Shown piece after piece: positions 52,264-62,126 of a stretch of DNA of 64,000 nucleotides (positions are counted from its first letter, which is position 1; the number at the start of each line of letters is the position of its first letter). The DNA comes from SZUA-430 sp040080835 (GTDB lineage: Bacteria > Pseudomonadota > Alphaproteobacteria > Micropepsales > Micropepsaceae). The translations under genes were made by a program, and so were the position numbers. The DNA lies in contig JBEBHP010000013.1 of NCBI GenBank assembly GCA_040080835.1, forward strand, positions 75,980 through 139,979. The letters run 5' to 3'. A model generated the notes under the pieces. The model was given only the letters and a program-made list of their open reading frames with translations, did not search any database and was not told the origin of the DNA.

Positions 52264-53988
52264 ATGCCTTTCCGCGTTTTGCGCAGAGTCCTGATTGCTG
52301 CGACCATTGCGATGGGACTGACATCCGATGCCAGTGTCGCGGCGCCGGACAGTTTCGTCCATGTGCTGTCGGATACCGACGTGGCAACCTACAAGCAGAT
52401 GTTTGCGGCGGCGGCGGCCGGCGACAAGGACCAAGTGCTCGCACTTTCAAGCCAAGTCAAAAACCGCTCCCTGTTGGGTCATGTTGCTGCCAAGGGGTAC
52501 CTGAGCCCCAAGACCGTCGCGAGCTTTGATGAACTGAAATCCTGGCTCAAGTCGCATCAGGATTATCCGGAAGCCGGCCGCATCCATTTACTCGCGCTTC
52601 GCAAGGATGCGAGCCGGGGGAGCGAACTGAAAGAACCGCCACGCCGCATCGTGCGTGGCGCGGGCGATGAAGACGACACAAATGTCGAATTCGAATCCAC
52701 GCAGGCACAGCAGATCTCGAAACAACTGCGCGGCCTGATTGCCGCAAGGAAGATGACTGAAGCCGCGAGTTATCTTGAGAGCCAGGAAGTTCGCAAACAG
52801 CTATCCACCAAGGACTATGGCCGCCTCGCTTACCAGATTGCGGCTGGCCAATACTATCTTGGAGACTCTGCGACGGCGCTGCTCATCGCAAATGGCGTTG
52901 CGGACAAGGTGCGGGCAGAAGTGCCCGAGGCCGACTGGATCGCGGGCCTCGCCGCTTTTCGACTGGGCAAGTACGAGCACGCGACCGAGCATTTCATGGC
53001 CATGGCGGACAATCCCGCGTCGACCTCATGGTTGCGTTCTGCAGCCGGGTTCTGGGCTGCAAGAAGCGCCCTGATTGCGCGTCAGCCCGAAAATGTGTCG
53101 CGCATGCTGGAGATCGCTGCTCAAAAGCCGCGCACATTTTACGGGTTGCTTGCCTTGCATACTCTCGGGCTTGAACCCCCGTTCTCGTGGAGCGAACCGG
53201 ATCTCGACAAGACCGGGTTTCAGCGTCTCGTCAAAGTGGACGGCATTGCGCGCGGAGTTGCGCTTTATCAGGTGGGCGAGCTTGAACCATCCGAGGGCGC
53301 GATCGCGAGAGCGCATGGCCGGCTAAACCCGGAACTGGACCGTCCGTTTATCGCCCTGGCCCACGATCTTGGATTTGCACATATCCAGCTTCTGGGAGCG
53401 CACGCCGCAAAAGACCCCAGCCTGAAAGCCGCTGCCTATCCGGTCATGACCGTGAAGCCAAGTGACGGGTGGCAAGTCGACCCGGCACTCGTTCACGCCA
53501 TCGTACGACAGGAAAGCAAGTTCGAGATGCGCGTGACGAGTTCGTCCGATGCCCGCGGCCTGATGCAATTGATGCCTGCGACCGCGGCCGGAACGATGAA
53601 GGACACGACGCTGGACAACCCGGGCACAAAGGCCAAGCTGTTCGACCCGTCATTCAATCTGAGCGTCGGCCAGCGCTATCTGAAAAAAATGATTTCCTTC
53701 GTCGAGCCTGATGGTGACCTGCTCAAGCTCATCGTGTCCTATAATGCCGGACCCGGGAACTTGCAGAAGTGGCTGAGGGAAGTTGACCACAAGAGCGACC
53801 CGCTCTTGTTCATTGAGAGCCTGCCTTCGCGAGAAACGCGTGGCTATGTCGAACGGGTCGTATCCAACTACTGGATCTACCAGGACAGGCTTGGCGAACA
53901 GAAAGTGACGCTTGACCAACTTGCCCGGGGCGAGTGGCCTGTCGTAAAGTGGACTCCACGCGAACGTGTTGCGATGCTGAACAACTGA
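52264..53988 (+). CDS. Soluble lytic murein transglycosylase (Slt70-like)
   Basis: A 574-residue periplasmic enzyme cutting peptidoglycan. Signal peptide residues 1-27 (cleavage near SVA-APD). A long alpha-superhelical part runs to about 390; the lysozyme-like domain follows with the catalytic Glu in IVRQESKFEMRVTSSSDA, then RGLMQLMPATA and FNLSVGQRYLKKM, VSYNAGPGNLQKW. Typical of the SLT1 family. Confidence 0.95.
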   Translation: MPFRVLRRVLIAATIAMGLTSDASVAAPDSFVHVLSDTDVATYKQMFAAAAAGDKDQVLALSSQVKNRSLLGHVAAKGYLSPKTVASFDELKSWLKSHQDYPEAGRIHLLALRKDASRGSELKEPPRRIVRGAGDEDDTNVEFESTQAQQISKQLRGLIAARKMTEAASYLESQEVRKQLSTKDYGRLAYQIAAGQYYLGDSATALLIANGVADKVRAEVPEADWIAGLAAFRLGKYEHATEHFMAMADNPASTSWLRSAAGFWAARSALIARQPENVSRMLEIAAQKPRTFYGLLALHTLGLEPPFSWSEPDLDKTGFQRLVKVDGIARGVALYQVGELEPSEGAIARAHGRLNPELDRPFIALAHDLGFAHIQLLGAHAAKDPSLKAAAYPVMTVKPSDGWQVDPALVHAIVRQESKFEMRVTSSSDARGLMQLMPATAAGTMKDTTLDNPGTKAKLFDPSFNLSVGQRYLKKMISFVEPDGDLLKLIVSYNAGPGNLQKWLREVDHKSDPLLFIESLPSRETRGYVERVVSNYWIYQDRLGEQKVTLDQLARGEWPVVKWTPRERVAMLNN

Positions 53989-54006
53989 CTTCATCCAGAG
54001 ACCCAA

Positions 54007-54570
54007 ATGTCTGCCAGCCGTATCGATGAAACCAAAACGTTTCTGCCCGTGCGCATGGCGGTGCTGACAGTGTCGGATACCCGCACGCGAGAAAATGATA
54101 CGTCCGGTGACACGCTGGTTGACCGACTGACCGATGCCGGACACATTCTCGCCGACCGGGCCCTGTTGCGCGATGATGTCACCATGATCGCCGACCTTCT
54201 GAAAAAGTGGGTTGCACGTCACGACATCGACGTCATCATCTCGACAGGTGGGACGGGCCTGACGGGGCGCGACGTCACGGTCGAAGCTATGCGCCCGATT
54301 TTCGAGAAGGAGATTGACGGCTTCTCGGCGCTGTTCCACCAGATTTCATACGAGAAGGTTGGCACGTCTACGATCCAGAGCCGTGCGTGCGCCGGACTGG
54401 CGGCTGGCACATTTCTGTTCGCCCTGCCCGGCTCAACCGGCGCTGTCAAAGACGGATGGGACGGGATCCTGAAGTGGCAACTCGATTCACGCCACCGACC
54501 CTGCAACTTTGTCGAGATCATGCCGCGCCTGCAGGAACATCTGCCACTGGCCGAGCGAAAGCACAGCTAG
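54007..54570 (+). CDS. moaB: Molybdenum cofactor biosynthesis protein B (MoaB/MogA-like)
   Basis: A 187-residue protein of the MoaB/MogA fold. MAVLTVSDTRTRENDTSGDT opens it; ISTGGTGLTGRDVTVEA is the molybdopterin-binding TGG motif; FALPGSTGAVKDGWDGIL follows. 18 bases after the transglycosylase gene, the usual neighbour in this class of bacteria. Confidence 0.93.
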   Translation: MSASRIDETKTFLPVRMAVLTVSDTRTRENDTSGDTLVDRLTDAGHILADRALLRDDVTMIADLLKKWVARHDIDVIISTGGTGLTGRDVTVEAMRPIFEKEIDGFSALFHQISYEKVGTSTIQSRACAGLAAGTFLFALPGSTGAVKDGWDGILKWQLDSRHRPCNFVEIMPRLQEHLPLAERKHS

Positions 54571-54899
54571 TCTCCAATGAGGGCGGCGACAATGCTGGAA
54601 GCGATTTTACATTCCGGGCCTCTGGCGTCCGAGGAACCTGACTACCGACATCTGGGCAATCGCGTTTTGGCATGACGGGCGCAAACTCCTTGAGCTGAAA
54701 TGCACTGTGGCTAGCCCGTACAAAGAGTGTGGACGTACATGGAAATGAGGGGTTGGAATACGGCGAGCGCGCAACTGTTCGTGTTTGCTTAAAGACGCTC
54801 GCCGCTGTTATGTGCCAGTCAAAACGGTCCTGATTTTCGGGTCCACGGCAACCGATCTCTCCAACCAAGACCACATCACTTCATTGCGTGAATCGGATT
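54571..54899. other. Gene-free region, 329 bases
   Basis: No credible gene. One perfect 9-base stem, CGGCGAGCG (54761-54769) with CGCTCGCCG (54796-54804), around a 26-base loop; no T-run. This is where GC-rich housekeeping sequence gives way to the less GC-rich accessory segment. Confidence 0.5.
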
Positions 54900-56804
54900 C
54901 TACGCAAACCGTCGCAAAAACTCATTGTTGAAGTCCTTGTTTTCTGGTCGACCCTTGCGTTTGTAGAACTCTGCGAGGCGGTCACCGCCTTTGCCCCCTT
55001 TTAGTCCCAAAAACCGTACCCCGTTACCCCGGCAAAGGTCATCAAGCCAGACACTGGTTTTCGCTTTGTCGACCGCATCGTATACGTCACGCATAAACGC
55101 CAACGTTTTCTCGAAATGGCTTTTATAGTTTTTTTCCAGAGCCAGCAGCAGCCAATCTGTTCCGTAGATCAGTTGCTGGGGCACGTTTCGATGCTCTCCT
55201 ATTAACTTCACCAAGGAAGTTTTGATGTCGCGAACCAGATTTGTGTCAGAACTGGAACTTAATATCTCGGCAAAATAGCTTACGTCGGCATATACGTTTC
55301 GAGTGGCAGCATCCGTCAGCGTCGCAAAATGCCACTCCCACGTTTCTTCGAGCATCGACTTGTCCAAGCGTTTGCCATCGGTAGAGAGCGCCTCGTCGAA
55401 GTCGCCAAAATGACCAAGGCAAACGCGCACTTGCGGAAATTGGTCGAACACAGGCTTCCACAACGCGGGGTCAGCCCGACGCTCATAACAAGGACCGGCA
55501 CCATAGGAAGCGGAGGCGTGCGCTAAAATAGGAACCTGCTCATCCTGACACCAGGAATAAAATTCGCCTAGACGGGTGTCCAATTGCTTCGCTAAATCGA
55601 GCGCGCTTGCCAATTGCACAATCCGACGATCATTGGTCATCATTTTTAGCGCGTGGGCTGGAAATTCAAGACCTTGGCTACCTGCATTGTTCAGCGGCTT
55701 AAATCCCATTGTGGGATACACTTTCGTACCCAGGAACCCCATCTTCCGCACTGCTTCCTGCGCGATTGCCAATCCTTCACCATCTGCGTGAACATCTCGA
55801 AGCGGGTCGTAGGCCATGTAGCCGTGGAATTTGACCGCTTTCGCGTCAATGGAGAGTTTTTCCATCATTTGTGCTTGGCTTCGTAAATCGCTCTCAGGTT
55901 CAGTTTCCAGCCATTTTGAGTAGTCGATGATGGCCGGGCAATACAGAGCGAAACGTTGATTGGTTCCCGCATACGTCATTGAAACGCTCTTCGCATTTTC
56001 CTGCCGCTTGGCCAACAAGGTATGCACCCAGCGCAGTTGACGCGATAAATAGTCATCACTTTCCGACAAGCTGCTAGCCACGCGCTTAGCGACGCTCTTC
56101 ACAGTGAACGGGTTCGGCGCATCACCACCGACGTTTGTTTCTTCCTTAAACCCACCTCGAGCGGCATTTTCTCTTAACCATTCCTGCAATGGCGACTTGC
56201 CCATTTGGATTCGTCTGCGAACCTCTTTACGTTTTTCTTCTCGCCAGGACGGTACTTCCGGAGGTTCCAATGGTGGAGGGGCGTCTCCCGCAGGGTTTGT
56301 GCCTTCGGAAAAAAAAGTGACGAACGCATCTGCAAAAGCATCTTCTTGTCTGCGAGCAGTTACTGTGTCCCCCGCAGGGTTTCCAACTTCGGTCAATTCT
56401 GCTTTGGCCGAGAATACATTATTTCTAGCCACTATCTGGTAGCAGAGCGCGGCGGCAGCCTCAGCGGCACCTTCGTTTTTCTTTTTCCTCGCCCATTCCC
56501 GCCAAGCTGCGAAGCCGGTTTGAACGTCCTTTTTGCAAAGGTTCTCGCCATCTCCATCGGCGCGGCCGTCAATAGAGATCTGACGTTGCTCGTCGTAAAC
56601 CTCAAAAATGACTTTTCTCAAGTATCCATAAATCGGCAAATCTGTTGCGTTGAAAATATGGCAGTGAATGTCAATTAGCCCATTCATATCCGGCAACGCG
56701 CTTTGTGCAAACGCGCGCGGTGCAATCGGAATGACAGACCCAATTGCAGTACCACACGCTACCGCGCTTGATCCCATCATCAGTCTTCGCCGAGAAATTT
56801 CCAT
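54900..56804 (-). CDS. Tat-exported amidohydrolase-family protein
   Basis: A 634-residue enzyme of the TIM-barrel amidohydrolase superfamily. ATG 56804 is taken because GAGGA lies eight bases before it; a TTG and two ATGs up to 56828 are possible but weaker. A twin-arginine signal follows (MEISRRRLMMGSSAVACG), so it is exported folded with metal. Metal ligands are suggested in IDIHCHIFNATD (HxH), AVKFHGYMAYDP (Lys/His), LAHASASYG, LGHFGDFDE and YGTDWLLL (final Asp). The substrate is unknown. It diverges from the four-gene operon at 57.2 kb. Confidence 0.85.
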   Translation of the reverse strand: MEISRRRLMMGSSAVACGTAIGSVIPIAPRAFAQSALPDMNGLIDIHCHIFNATDLPIYGYLRKVIFEVYDEQRQISIDGRADGDGENLCKKDVQTGFAAWREWARKKKNEGAAEAAAALCYQIVARNNVFSAKAELTEVGNPAGDTVTARRQEDAFADAFVTFFSEGTNPAGDAPPPLEPPEVPSWREEKRKEVRRRIQMGKSPLQEWLRENAARGGFKEETNVGGDAPNPFTVKSVAKRVASSLSESDDYLSRQLRWVHTLLAKRQENAKSVSMTYAGTNQRFALYCPAIIDYSKWLETEPESDLRSQAQMMEKLSIDAKAVKFHGYMAYDPLRDVHADGEGLAIAQEAVRKMGFLGTKVYPTMGFKPLNNAGSQGLEFPAHALKMMTNDRRIVQLASALDLAKQLDTRLGEFYSWCQDEQVPILAHASASYGAGPCYERRADPALWKPVFDQFPQVRVCLGHFGDFDEALSTDGKRLDKSMLEETWEWHFATLTDAATRNVYADVSYFAEILSSSSDTNLVRDIKTSLVKLIGEHRNVPQQLIYGTDWLLLALEKNYKSHFEKTLAFMRDVYDAVDKAKTSVWLDDLCRGNGVRFLGLKGGKGGDRLAEFYKRKGRPENKDFNNEFLRRFA

Positions 56805-57166
56805 GCCGCTCTTCCTCATCATGCGCAACTACTTGCAACACAATTGCATGCGCAAGGCAAACCGATTGCGTGATCTGAAGGGTTAAATGAATGCGCCTAT
56901 GATCAGCTTCAACACAACTGACAAGGGAGAAAGACACTTGTAATTCTTCGTTTCACAATCGATTGAGTGCAGCAACTGGATAAATGCTGTGAATCCATTC
57001 TGGACATTCGCATTCGAGGAGACCGAAGACACTTAGGCATCGCTTCCCAGGTGAATGTGTCTCCATAAAGGCAACGATGATCAATATCGCGTTGCACATC
57101 TTGCATTTTGAGAGTTGAACGGATCAAACCGTAACAGCCACAGACGGCAGCATTTGGAGGGCAGCA
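56805..57166. promoter_or_regulatory. Divergent intergenic region between amidohydrolase and protease operon
   Basis: 362 bases with two divergent start sites at its ends. The right end has GGAGG six bases before ATG 57167. AT-rich relative to neighbours. No palindromic operator or -35/-10 pair convinced me, and short frames inside lack any sign of coding. Confidence 0.4.
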
Positions 57167-58471
57167 ATGAGATTTCTTGCGCGCTTGATGATACTTTTCT
57201 TTTCGACCCAGCTTCTCGGATGCGCTTCATTTGCTACAGATTCGAGTTCTTCAATCGCTACAACGCAATACGAAGATCTTGGCACTGTTTATTCGGACAC
57301 AAGGTTAGTGGTCACGAATTCCTGCGTCGGTACAAGAAGTACGAGCATAGCTGGCGATACGCCATCTCTCCCAATACCAAAAAATCTGGTCGACTCCTTT
57401 GGTAGTAAGATCATTGATGTCGGAATAGACGCGCTTTCCAATTTTCTGAAAAAGGAGGCGGAAAAGTCTCACGCCACCATTTCGTCAGGTTCAAATTCAT
57501 ATCTTTGGAGGGACCCTGCGTCTCATGATTCATACCTTGGGTGCTTGACCTTGGTCCGTGGATCAATGGCTGCAATGCCTGAGCCAGGCTTTAAGCCGAC
57601 ATTTTCGCAGGCATGGAAAAAGGCTGCGAAAGGCAGATCACTTGATGATCTCAATTTGCCAGTGGTCAGTGACCCTAGTTTCTACTTGGAATCTGTTGTC
57701 GTTCTTTCAATGGACCGACAAAATATAAGCGTCGTACCCACATTTCTTTACTACGGAGAACCGCTTGATAGTGGTGGCTCCGACCACAAGGAATTGACGG
57801 TTAGATACGATTTGTGGTCTCCCAGCACGTCCGCTAAATCCATCAGTGCCGCAGGAAATTCAGGCACCGGCGATGAGACGCTCATTTTGGGCGCAGCAAG
57901 CTTTGACCTCCCCAGCCTTCAATCTCCGTTGGCAATCAGCGGCCAAGGGTTCGCGCTAAAACACACTCCGTGGTTTAAAATCCCGACGAAGCAAGACGCT
58001 GCGCCGCAAACCGCCGAGCCGCCGCCAATTCGGTGCATGCCTGGACTAAGTGAATGTCAAAATGCTGGCGCTTATTTCAACCCTTCTTACAAGTCAGTCA
58101 AAGCTGCATTTCCGATTTATGTACATATGACTGTTACAGAGGATGGCGGTCAGAATAAGTTTTGGAAATTTCTATCGGACGTATTTTCCGGTGACGTATT
58201 GACTCAGACAAAAACCGATTTGAAAGCTCTCGCCTTTCCTCCTGCTAAGCCCGCCAAGTCGCCAGAAGACCGAACCAAGGAATTGGATGCAGGGGTCAAG
58301 AAAGCGCAGGCACAAGAAGCGGCTAACCTTGAAGTGGCAAATCTGACAAAGACCATTGAGGAAGTAAAAGCAAACAGCACTCTAAACCCAAATGAAAAAG
58401 CAGCCAGGCTTAACGTGCTGCAGGCACAATTAGCGCTCGCGCAGTGCAAGGCAACAGGACCATGTTCATAG
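57167..58471 (+). CDS. Lipoprotein of unknown function, first gene of four-gene operon
   Basis: A 434-residue lipoprotein. Start fixed by GGAGG six bases upstream. Signal with lipobox: MRFLARLMILFFSTQLLGC, lipid Cys at 19. The mature part is Ser/Thr-rich, then a beta-rich body with SYLWRDPASHDSYLGCLTLV and AFPIYVHMTVTEDGGQNKFW, and a charged helical tail (about 370-430; KKAQAQEAANLEVANLTKTI). No family is recognised. The stop overlaps the next gene by 10 bases, so the operon is tightly coupled. Confidence 0.8.
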   Translation: MRFLARLMILFFSTQLLGCASFATDSSSSIATTQYEDLGTVYSDTRLVVTNSCVGTRSTSIAGDTPSLPIPKNLVDSFGSKIIDVGIDALSNFLKKEAEKSHATISSGSNSYLWRDPASHDSYLGCLTLVRGSMAAMPEPGFKPTFSQAWKKAAKGRSLDDLNLPVVSDPSFYLESVVVLSMDRQNISVVPTFLYYGEPLDSGGSDHKELTVRYDLWSPSTSAKSISAAGNSGTGDETLILGAASFDLPSLQSPLAISGQGFALKHTPWFKIPTKQDAAPQTAEPPPIRCMPGLSECQNAGAYFNPSYKSVKAAFPIYVHMTVTEDGGQNKFWKFLSDVFSGDVLTQTKTDLKALAFPPAKPAKSPEDRTKELDAGVKKAQAQEAANLEVANLTKTIEEVKANSTLNPNEKAARLNVLQAQLALAQCKATGPCS

Positions 58472-59655
58472 GTGTGGCACGCGCCACCAGTCAATCCGAA
58501 AGGGGACAGACATTGCTCGGTCGCATTGAGAAGTGGATTTCCCGGAGAATTGCACTTGTGTGCCTATTTGGGACGATACAGCTGATAGCGGCCGCACATG
58601 CGACGCCGGAGCCAATCGCGCCGGAAGTATCTGAGAGCGAGATTTGCAGTCGAGCCGCCAACAATGTCGCTTGGATGACCCAAGAGTTGTGCGCCGCAAT
58701 GTTCGCATTACAAAAGGAACCCAAAGCTGAAAAATTTGAACTGATCCTCAAAATCCTACCCCACACTCATGAGGCACAGCAATCGACCACGTACATTCTC
58801 GAAGGAGACATGCCTAGTTCAATCGAAGATGTTTGCTGGTGGGTTAGTCGCCTGTCGAAGGTACAGTTGAATGCCTTACCTAAAGCATATTGCTCAGGTG
58901 TGCAGAAGACGGAATCCAGCGAGGCTCCCCCGCCGGAAGTGCAAACAACGGGCGTTCGCCGGGAGCTGCGAGCATATCGATGCTATGAAAATGAAAGTAA
59001 ATCCGGATTGGTCTCCTGCATTTGGCCGGATCCGGAACGACGGCTCTTAAAATTTGTGATTGATATCAGGAACCTCAGTCGCGCATTCGAAAACGACAAA
59101 ACGCAGTTGGACAACTTTTTGAAGGAATTTGAAGCGGGCGCAGACAATTGGAGAAAAGCTTGCCAACAAGCTAAATGCCGCCTCCCTCTCAGTGTTGAAC
59201 ACAGCACGGAAGACAACCCCAAACCAAACACAACTAGCATCGTCGTTCGATTCGACGATGACGAGAAATGTGGAGTTATTTACGGTTGCGCATCGTTCCG
59301 AACGACCCCAAAGGAGGAAAAATATCTTAGATTTACTCAGTCGTTCTTGGACGCGCCTCTTCCGCAACAGCAACGAACCATTCGCCACGAAATTGGCCAT
59401 GTCTTGGGCTACGGACACGAAGAGTATGCTAGTCTGCTTGATCTTGGCTGCAGTACAAACTTCCAACCTCCGCCGAACTGGCACGAACCGGGAGGTGTCA
59501 TAGGTGGCGTTGTCACAAAAGATCCAGTGCAACCCTCAATTATGTATAGTTCGAATTGTTATGAGGACCCATCACTCATCGGCCAGAAAGGGACAACGCT
59601 GACTCCTGAAGACATAAAGAAGCACGAAGACATTTACAAGGTCTTGGTGCGATGA
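58462..59655 (+). CDS. Exported metzincin-type zinc protease with novel N-terminal domain
   Basis: A 397-residue protein from ATG 58462, overlapping the previous stop (a GTG at 58444 is possible). A signal segment (RRIALVCLFGTIQLIAAAHA) ends near residue 47. Residues about 60-145 form a Cys-containing domain (EICSRAANNV...DVCWWVSRLSKV) also found in the fourth gene. The catalytic domain has HEIGHVLGYGH (His309, Glu310, His313, His319 by this start) and PSIMYSSNCY with a Met-turn at Met361, both required of metzincins. LTPEDIKKHEDIYKVL closes it as in matrixins. Stop overlaps the next start by ATGA. Confidence 0.88.
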   Translation: MFIGVARATSQSERGQTLLGRIEKWISRRIALVCLFGTIQLIAAAHATPEPIAPEVSESEICSRAANNVAWMTQELCAAMFALQKEPKAEKFELILKILPHTHEAQQSTTYILEGDMPSSIEDVCWWVSRLSKVQLNALPKAYCSGVQKTESSEAPPPEVQTTGVRRELRAYRCYENESKSGLVSCIWPDPERRLLKFVIDIRNLSRAFENDKTQLDNFLKEFEAGADNWRKACQQAKCRLPLSVEHSTEDNPKPNTTSIVVRFDDDEKCGVIYGCASFRTTPKEEKYLRFTQSFLDAPLPQQQRTIRHEIGHVLGYGHEEYASLLDLGCSTNFQPPPNWHEPGGVIGGVVTKDPVQPSIMYSSNCYEDPSLIGQKGTTLTPEDIKKHEDIYKVLVR

Positions 59656-62126
59656 TTCCTTACGATGTGCAGTCGATGCGAACGGTTCGGACATTTTTTC
59701 TCGCGGCTTTTGTAATTTGGGTCTCAATTTGTTTTCCGGTGCGAAGTGAGGAGTTTTCGGGAGTATTTGATCCTCTAACGCAGAAATATGTTTCAAGTGA
59801 CGCAGACATTAAGTGCGAGTCGCCAATTTACTGCGGCACCACGCCCGGCGCGTTGCAGCTTTTGTGGCGAGATATCAAACGGGGAATGGGACAGATCATA
59901 GTCAATTTTGACAATGAGAAAGTCACGGTCAAATGCACAGGAACCCAAATCGCCTCAGATTTGGTTCTCACTGCCGCGCATTGTTTGCACTTCCAATCGA
60001 AGGGCAATGACAGGCCAAGCACGCCGAGTTCAATATTTTTTTCTTCCGTAGAAGCAATGGGAAACCCAAATGCCCGCCCTTCAAGCTTAGAACTTCTGAA
60101 ATGGCCCAACACAAAGGAACAGCAGCAATTGCCTGGCGAGGCACCGGGGTATGATTGGGTCGTGCTCAAAAAAACAGAAGCGGGTGAAGACGTCTTAGGA
60201 GGCGGGGTGCAACATACTAAGATTCTTTTTCCCACTTTTGATGATCAAGTTGAACTCAACGAGTCGGACCGTCACGAGATTTCGTTCATTTTTCACTACC
60301 CAAAACTTCTAAACATAGAGAAGTTTGCGGTGCAGATCGGTTGCATCGATGCAAATCGACGACTTAATTCCGATGGGGGGTATCTCGACGGCATGCTTCA
60401 ACATGACTGCCAAACAAATATCGGGAGTTCGGGTGCGCTACTGCTCAGCGCCTACCTCGACAGAGAGAGAAAGGCAGTTCTTCGGGTACTCGGAATACAC
60501 TCCGGTACGTGCCTTCAGGGTAAATGTGGAGACAATGTTGAGGAGTTTGGTGTCGCGACACCGGCATTGATGCCGAAGAATGACAAAGGCTGTGTGGAAG
60601 AGTTAGCTGTCATCAACGCGTTACGAATTATCTCGACATTTCCAAGCGATGAATCGATTAGGACCCAGAAGGCGATTGAACTCAAGGATCTGGAAAATCC
60701 AAGTATTCGAAGCAATACGAAATTGAAATGTATCACAAACTGGCCATCCACAATGTCCGCCGAGAACGTATCAGGGCCATGGTCGCAACTTTCGTTTCCG
60801 TTAGGGAATGTTTCAGCGGATGAACAGGGTACGAGTGAAATACCGCCCGGCGACTTCCCAGGGTTTCTTCCACAAAGTGGCGTGCAATACGACACAAACG
60901 TAGGATCGGAAAATGTCCCCGTCAGTTACAAGTTGACTGACGCTTCTGAAGTTCAGGTTGAGATCAACGCGATTGTCCCGCCAGATTTGGTGAAGCAATC
61001 GGGAGTAAAAACGTCCAAGACACACTTTGAAGAACAGTTCGTTGAGTCGGCGAAATCAGTAAACAAACGATATATATACCGCTTGACCGACGTGTCCCGA
61101 GACTTGGTATTGCCAGACGGTATTGTTCAACACGGCTACAGGCGGCGCGTGTGGAGACGCACTCCAAAACTGTGTGAAGAGCGAAACGGAACCAGCTTTG
61201 CACCAATCGGAGGAAACTCGTCTCAGGATTTTGAACTGCGTGAAGAAATCGAAAGCGTCGGTCTGGCTTCGTTGACAAGCAAGTGTGGCCCAGAAGACTT
61301 TAGTATCGCGCCGGAACGGTGGCCATCGCTCACTGGAAAAACCACCCCAGGGAAACAAGCTGCAGGATTGCAATTCCTGCGCACACCGATGGCGGACATG
61401 AGTTTGAGCAAAGGTCTTGTTCCAAAACATTGTACCAGTTCAGACAATTCAAACTGTGCTTCCATAATTAAGACGCTGCAGTTTGAGCAAAAGATGAATG
61501 AAAACAAACCTGGTCGAATAACGCGGAAGTGGCAGATACAGACGATTTTCGCGGTGAAAGACGATGGCGATTGGGTTCATTTGCTTAGTTTTACTTGCAA
61601 TACGGATGCAAGGCAAAAGGACCCGGAGAATGCTGACTTGCGAGCTGGAAGATGCGGCGACACAAAGGTCGAGCCGAAAATTAGACGATCGATACATAAG
61701 AAGGGGGTCGGGATAATATGCGAGCAAGTCGTAGTTCGATTGAATAGCGACCGCTATGTAACAAGACGATGGTTGAGTGGCATTGATAGCGATGCTTGCT
61801 TTCGGGAGTTGGACATTGACGACGCTGAGAAGGCAGGTATAGCGCCTGTGCCTCAAAGGCAGTTCATTATTTTCTTCGGATTCAACAAGTGCAATATAAC
61901 TGCTGAGGCAGATGCGGTGTTGCGCGAGGCTGCTGCCGAGGCTCGAGTATCCGGCAAATCAAACGTGACAATCCAGGAAGTGCCAGGCACGCCTTCCAAG
62001 TTAGGAGAATGTCATCGAAAAGCCGTCAGCGAGAATCTGAAAGGTAAGGGGATCAATGCGGAAAATATGTTCGTGAGTTACACACGTTTTGGAAACGGAG
62101 TCATACTATTGGGGGAAAAGTGGTGA
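59652..62126 (+). CDS. Trypsin-like serine protease with large C-terminal region and OmpA-like tail
   Basis: An 824-residue exported protein. Signal peptide about 9-32 (TFFLAAFVIWVSICFPVRS). The chymotrypsin-fold triad is His110 in VLTAAHCLHF, Asp168 in GYDWVVLKK and Ser260 in TNIGSSGALLL (GSSG where trypsins have GDSG). Residues about 380-730 have no recognised family and many beta-type strands. The last 90 residues (FFGFNKCNITAEADAVLREA onward) resemble an OmpA C-terminal domain but lack the GHTD and NRR motifs. ATG 59652 overlaps the metzincin stop; the end overlaps gene four by GTGA. Confidence 0.87.
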   Translation: MIPYDVQSMRTVRTFFLAAFVIWVSICFPVRSEEFSGVFDPLTQKYVSSDADIKCESPIYCGTTPGALQLLWRDIKRGMGQIIVNFDNEKVTVKCTGTQIASDLVLTAAHCLHFQSKGNDRPSTPSSIFFSSVEAMGNPNARPSSLELLKWPNTKEQQQLPGEAPGYDWVVLKKTEAGEDVLGGGVQHTKILFPTFDDQVELNESDRHEISFIFHYPKLLNIEKFAVQIGCIDANRRLNSDGGYLDGMLQHDCQTNIGSSGALLLSAYLDRERKAVLRVLGIHSGTCLQGKCGDNVEEFGVATPALMPKNDKGCVEELAVINALRIISTFPSDESIRTQKAIELKDLENPSIRSNTKLKCITNWPSTMSAENVSGPWSQLSFPLGNVSADEQGTSEIPPGDFPGFLPQSGVQYDTNVGSENVPVSYKLTDASEVQVEINAIVPPDLVKQSGVKTSKTHFEEQFVESAKSVNKRYIYRLTDVSRDLVLPDGIVQHGYRRRVWRRTPKLCEERNGTSFAPIGGNSSQDFELREEIESVGLASLTSKCGPEDFSIAPERWPSLTGKTTPGKQAAGLQFLRTPMADMSLSKGLVPKHCTSSDNSNCASIIKTLQFEQKMNENKPGRITRKWQIQTIFAVKDDGDWVHLLSFTCNTDARQKDPENADLRAGRCGDTKVEPKIRRSIHKKGVGIICEQVVVRLNSDRYVTRRWLSGIDSDACFRELDIDDAEKAGIAPVPQRQFIIFFGFNKCNITAEADAVLREAAAEARVSGKSNVTIQEVPGTPSKLGECHRKAVSENLKGKGINAENMFVSYTRFGNGVILLGEKW

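Noticed and set aside
54761..54804. 9-base stem after moaB as a terminator.
   Set aside because: The loop is 26 bases and no T-run follows.
56909..57127. A leftward 72-codon frame between the amidohydrolase and the lipoprotein.
   Set aside because: No ribosome-binding site and no conserved pattern; it lies in the divergent control region.
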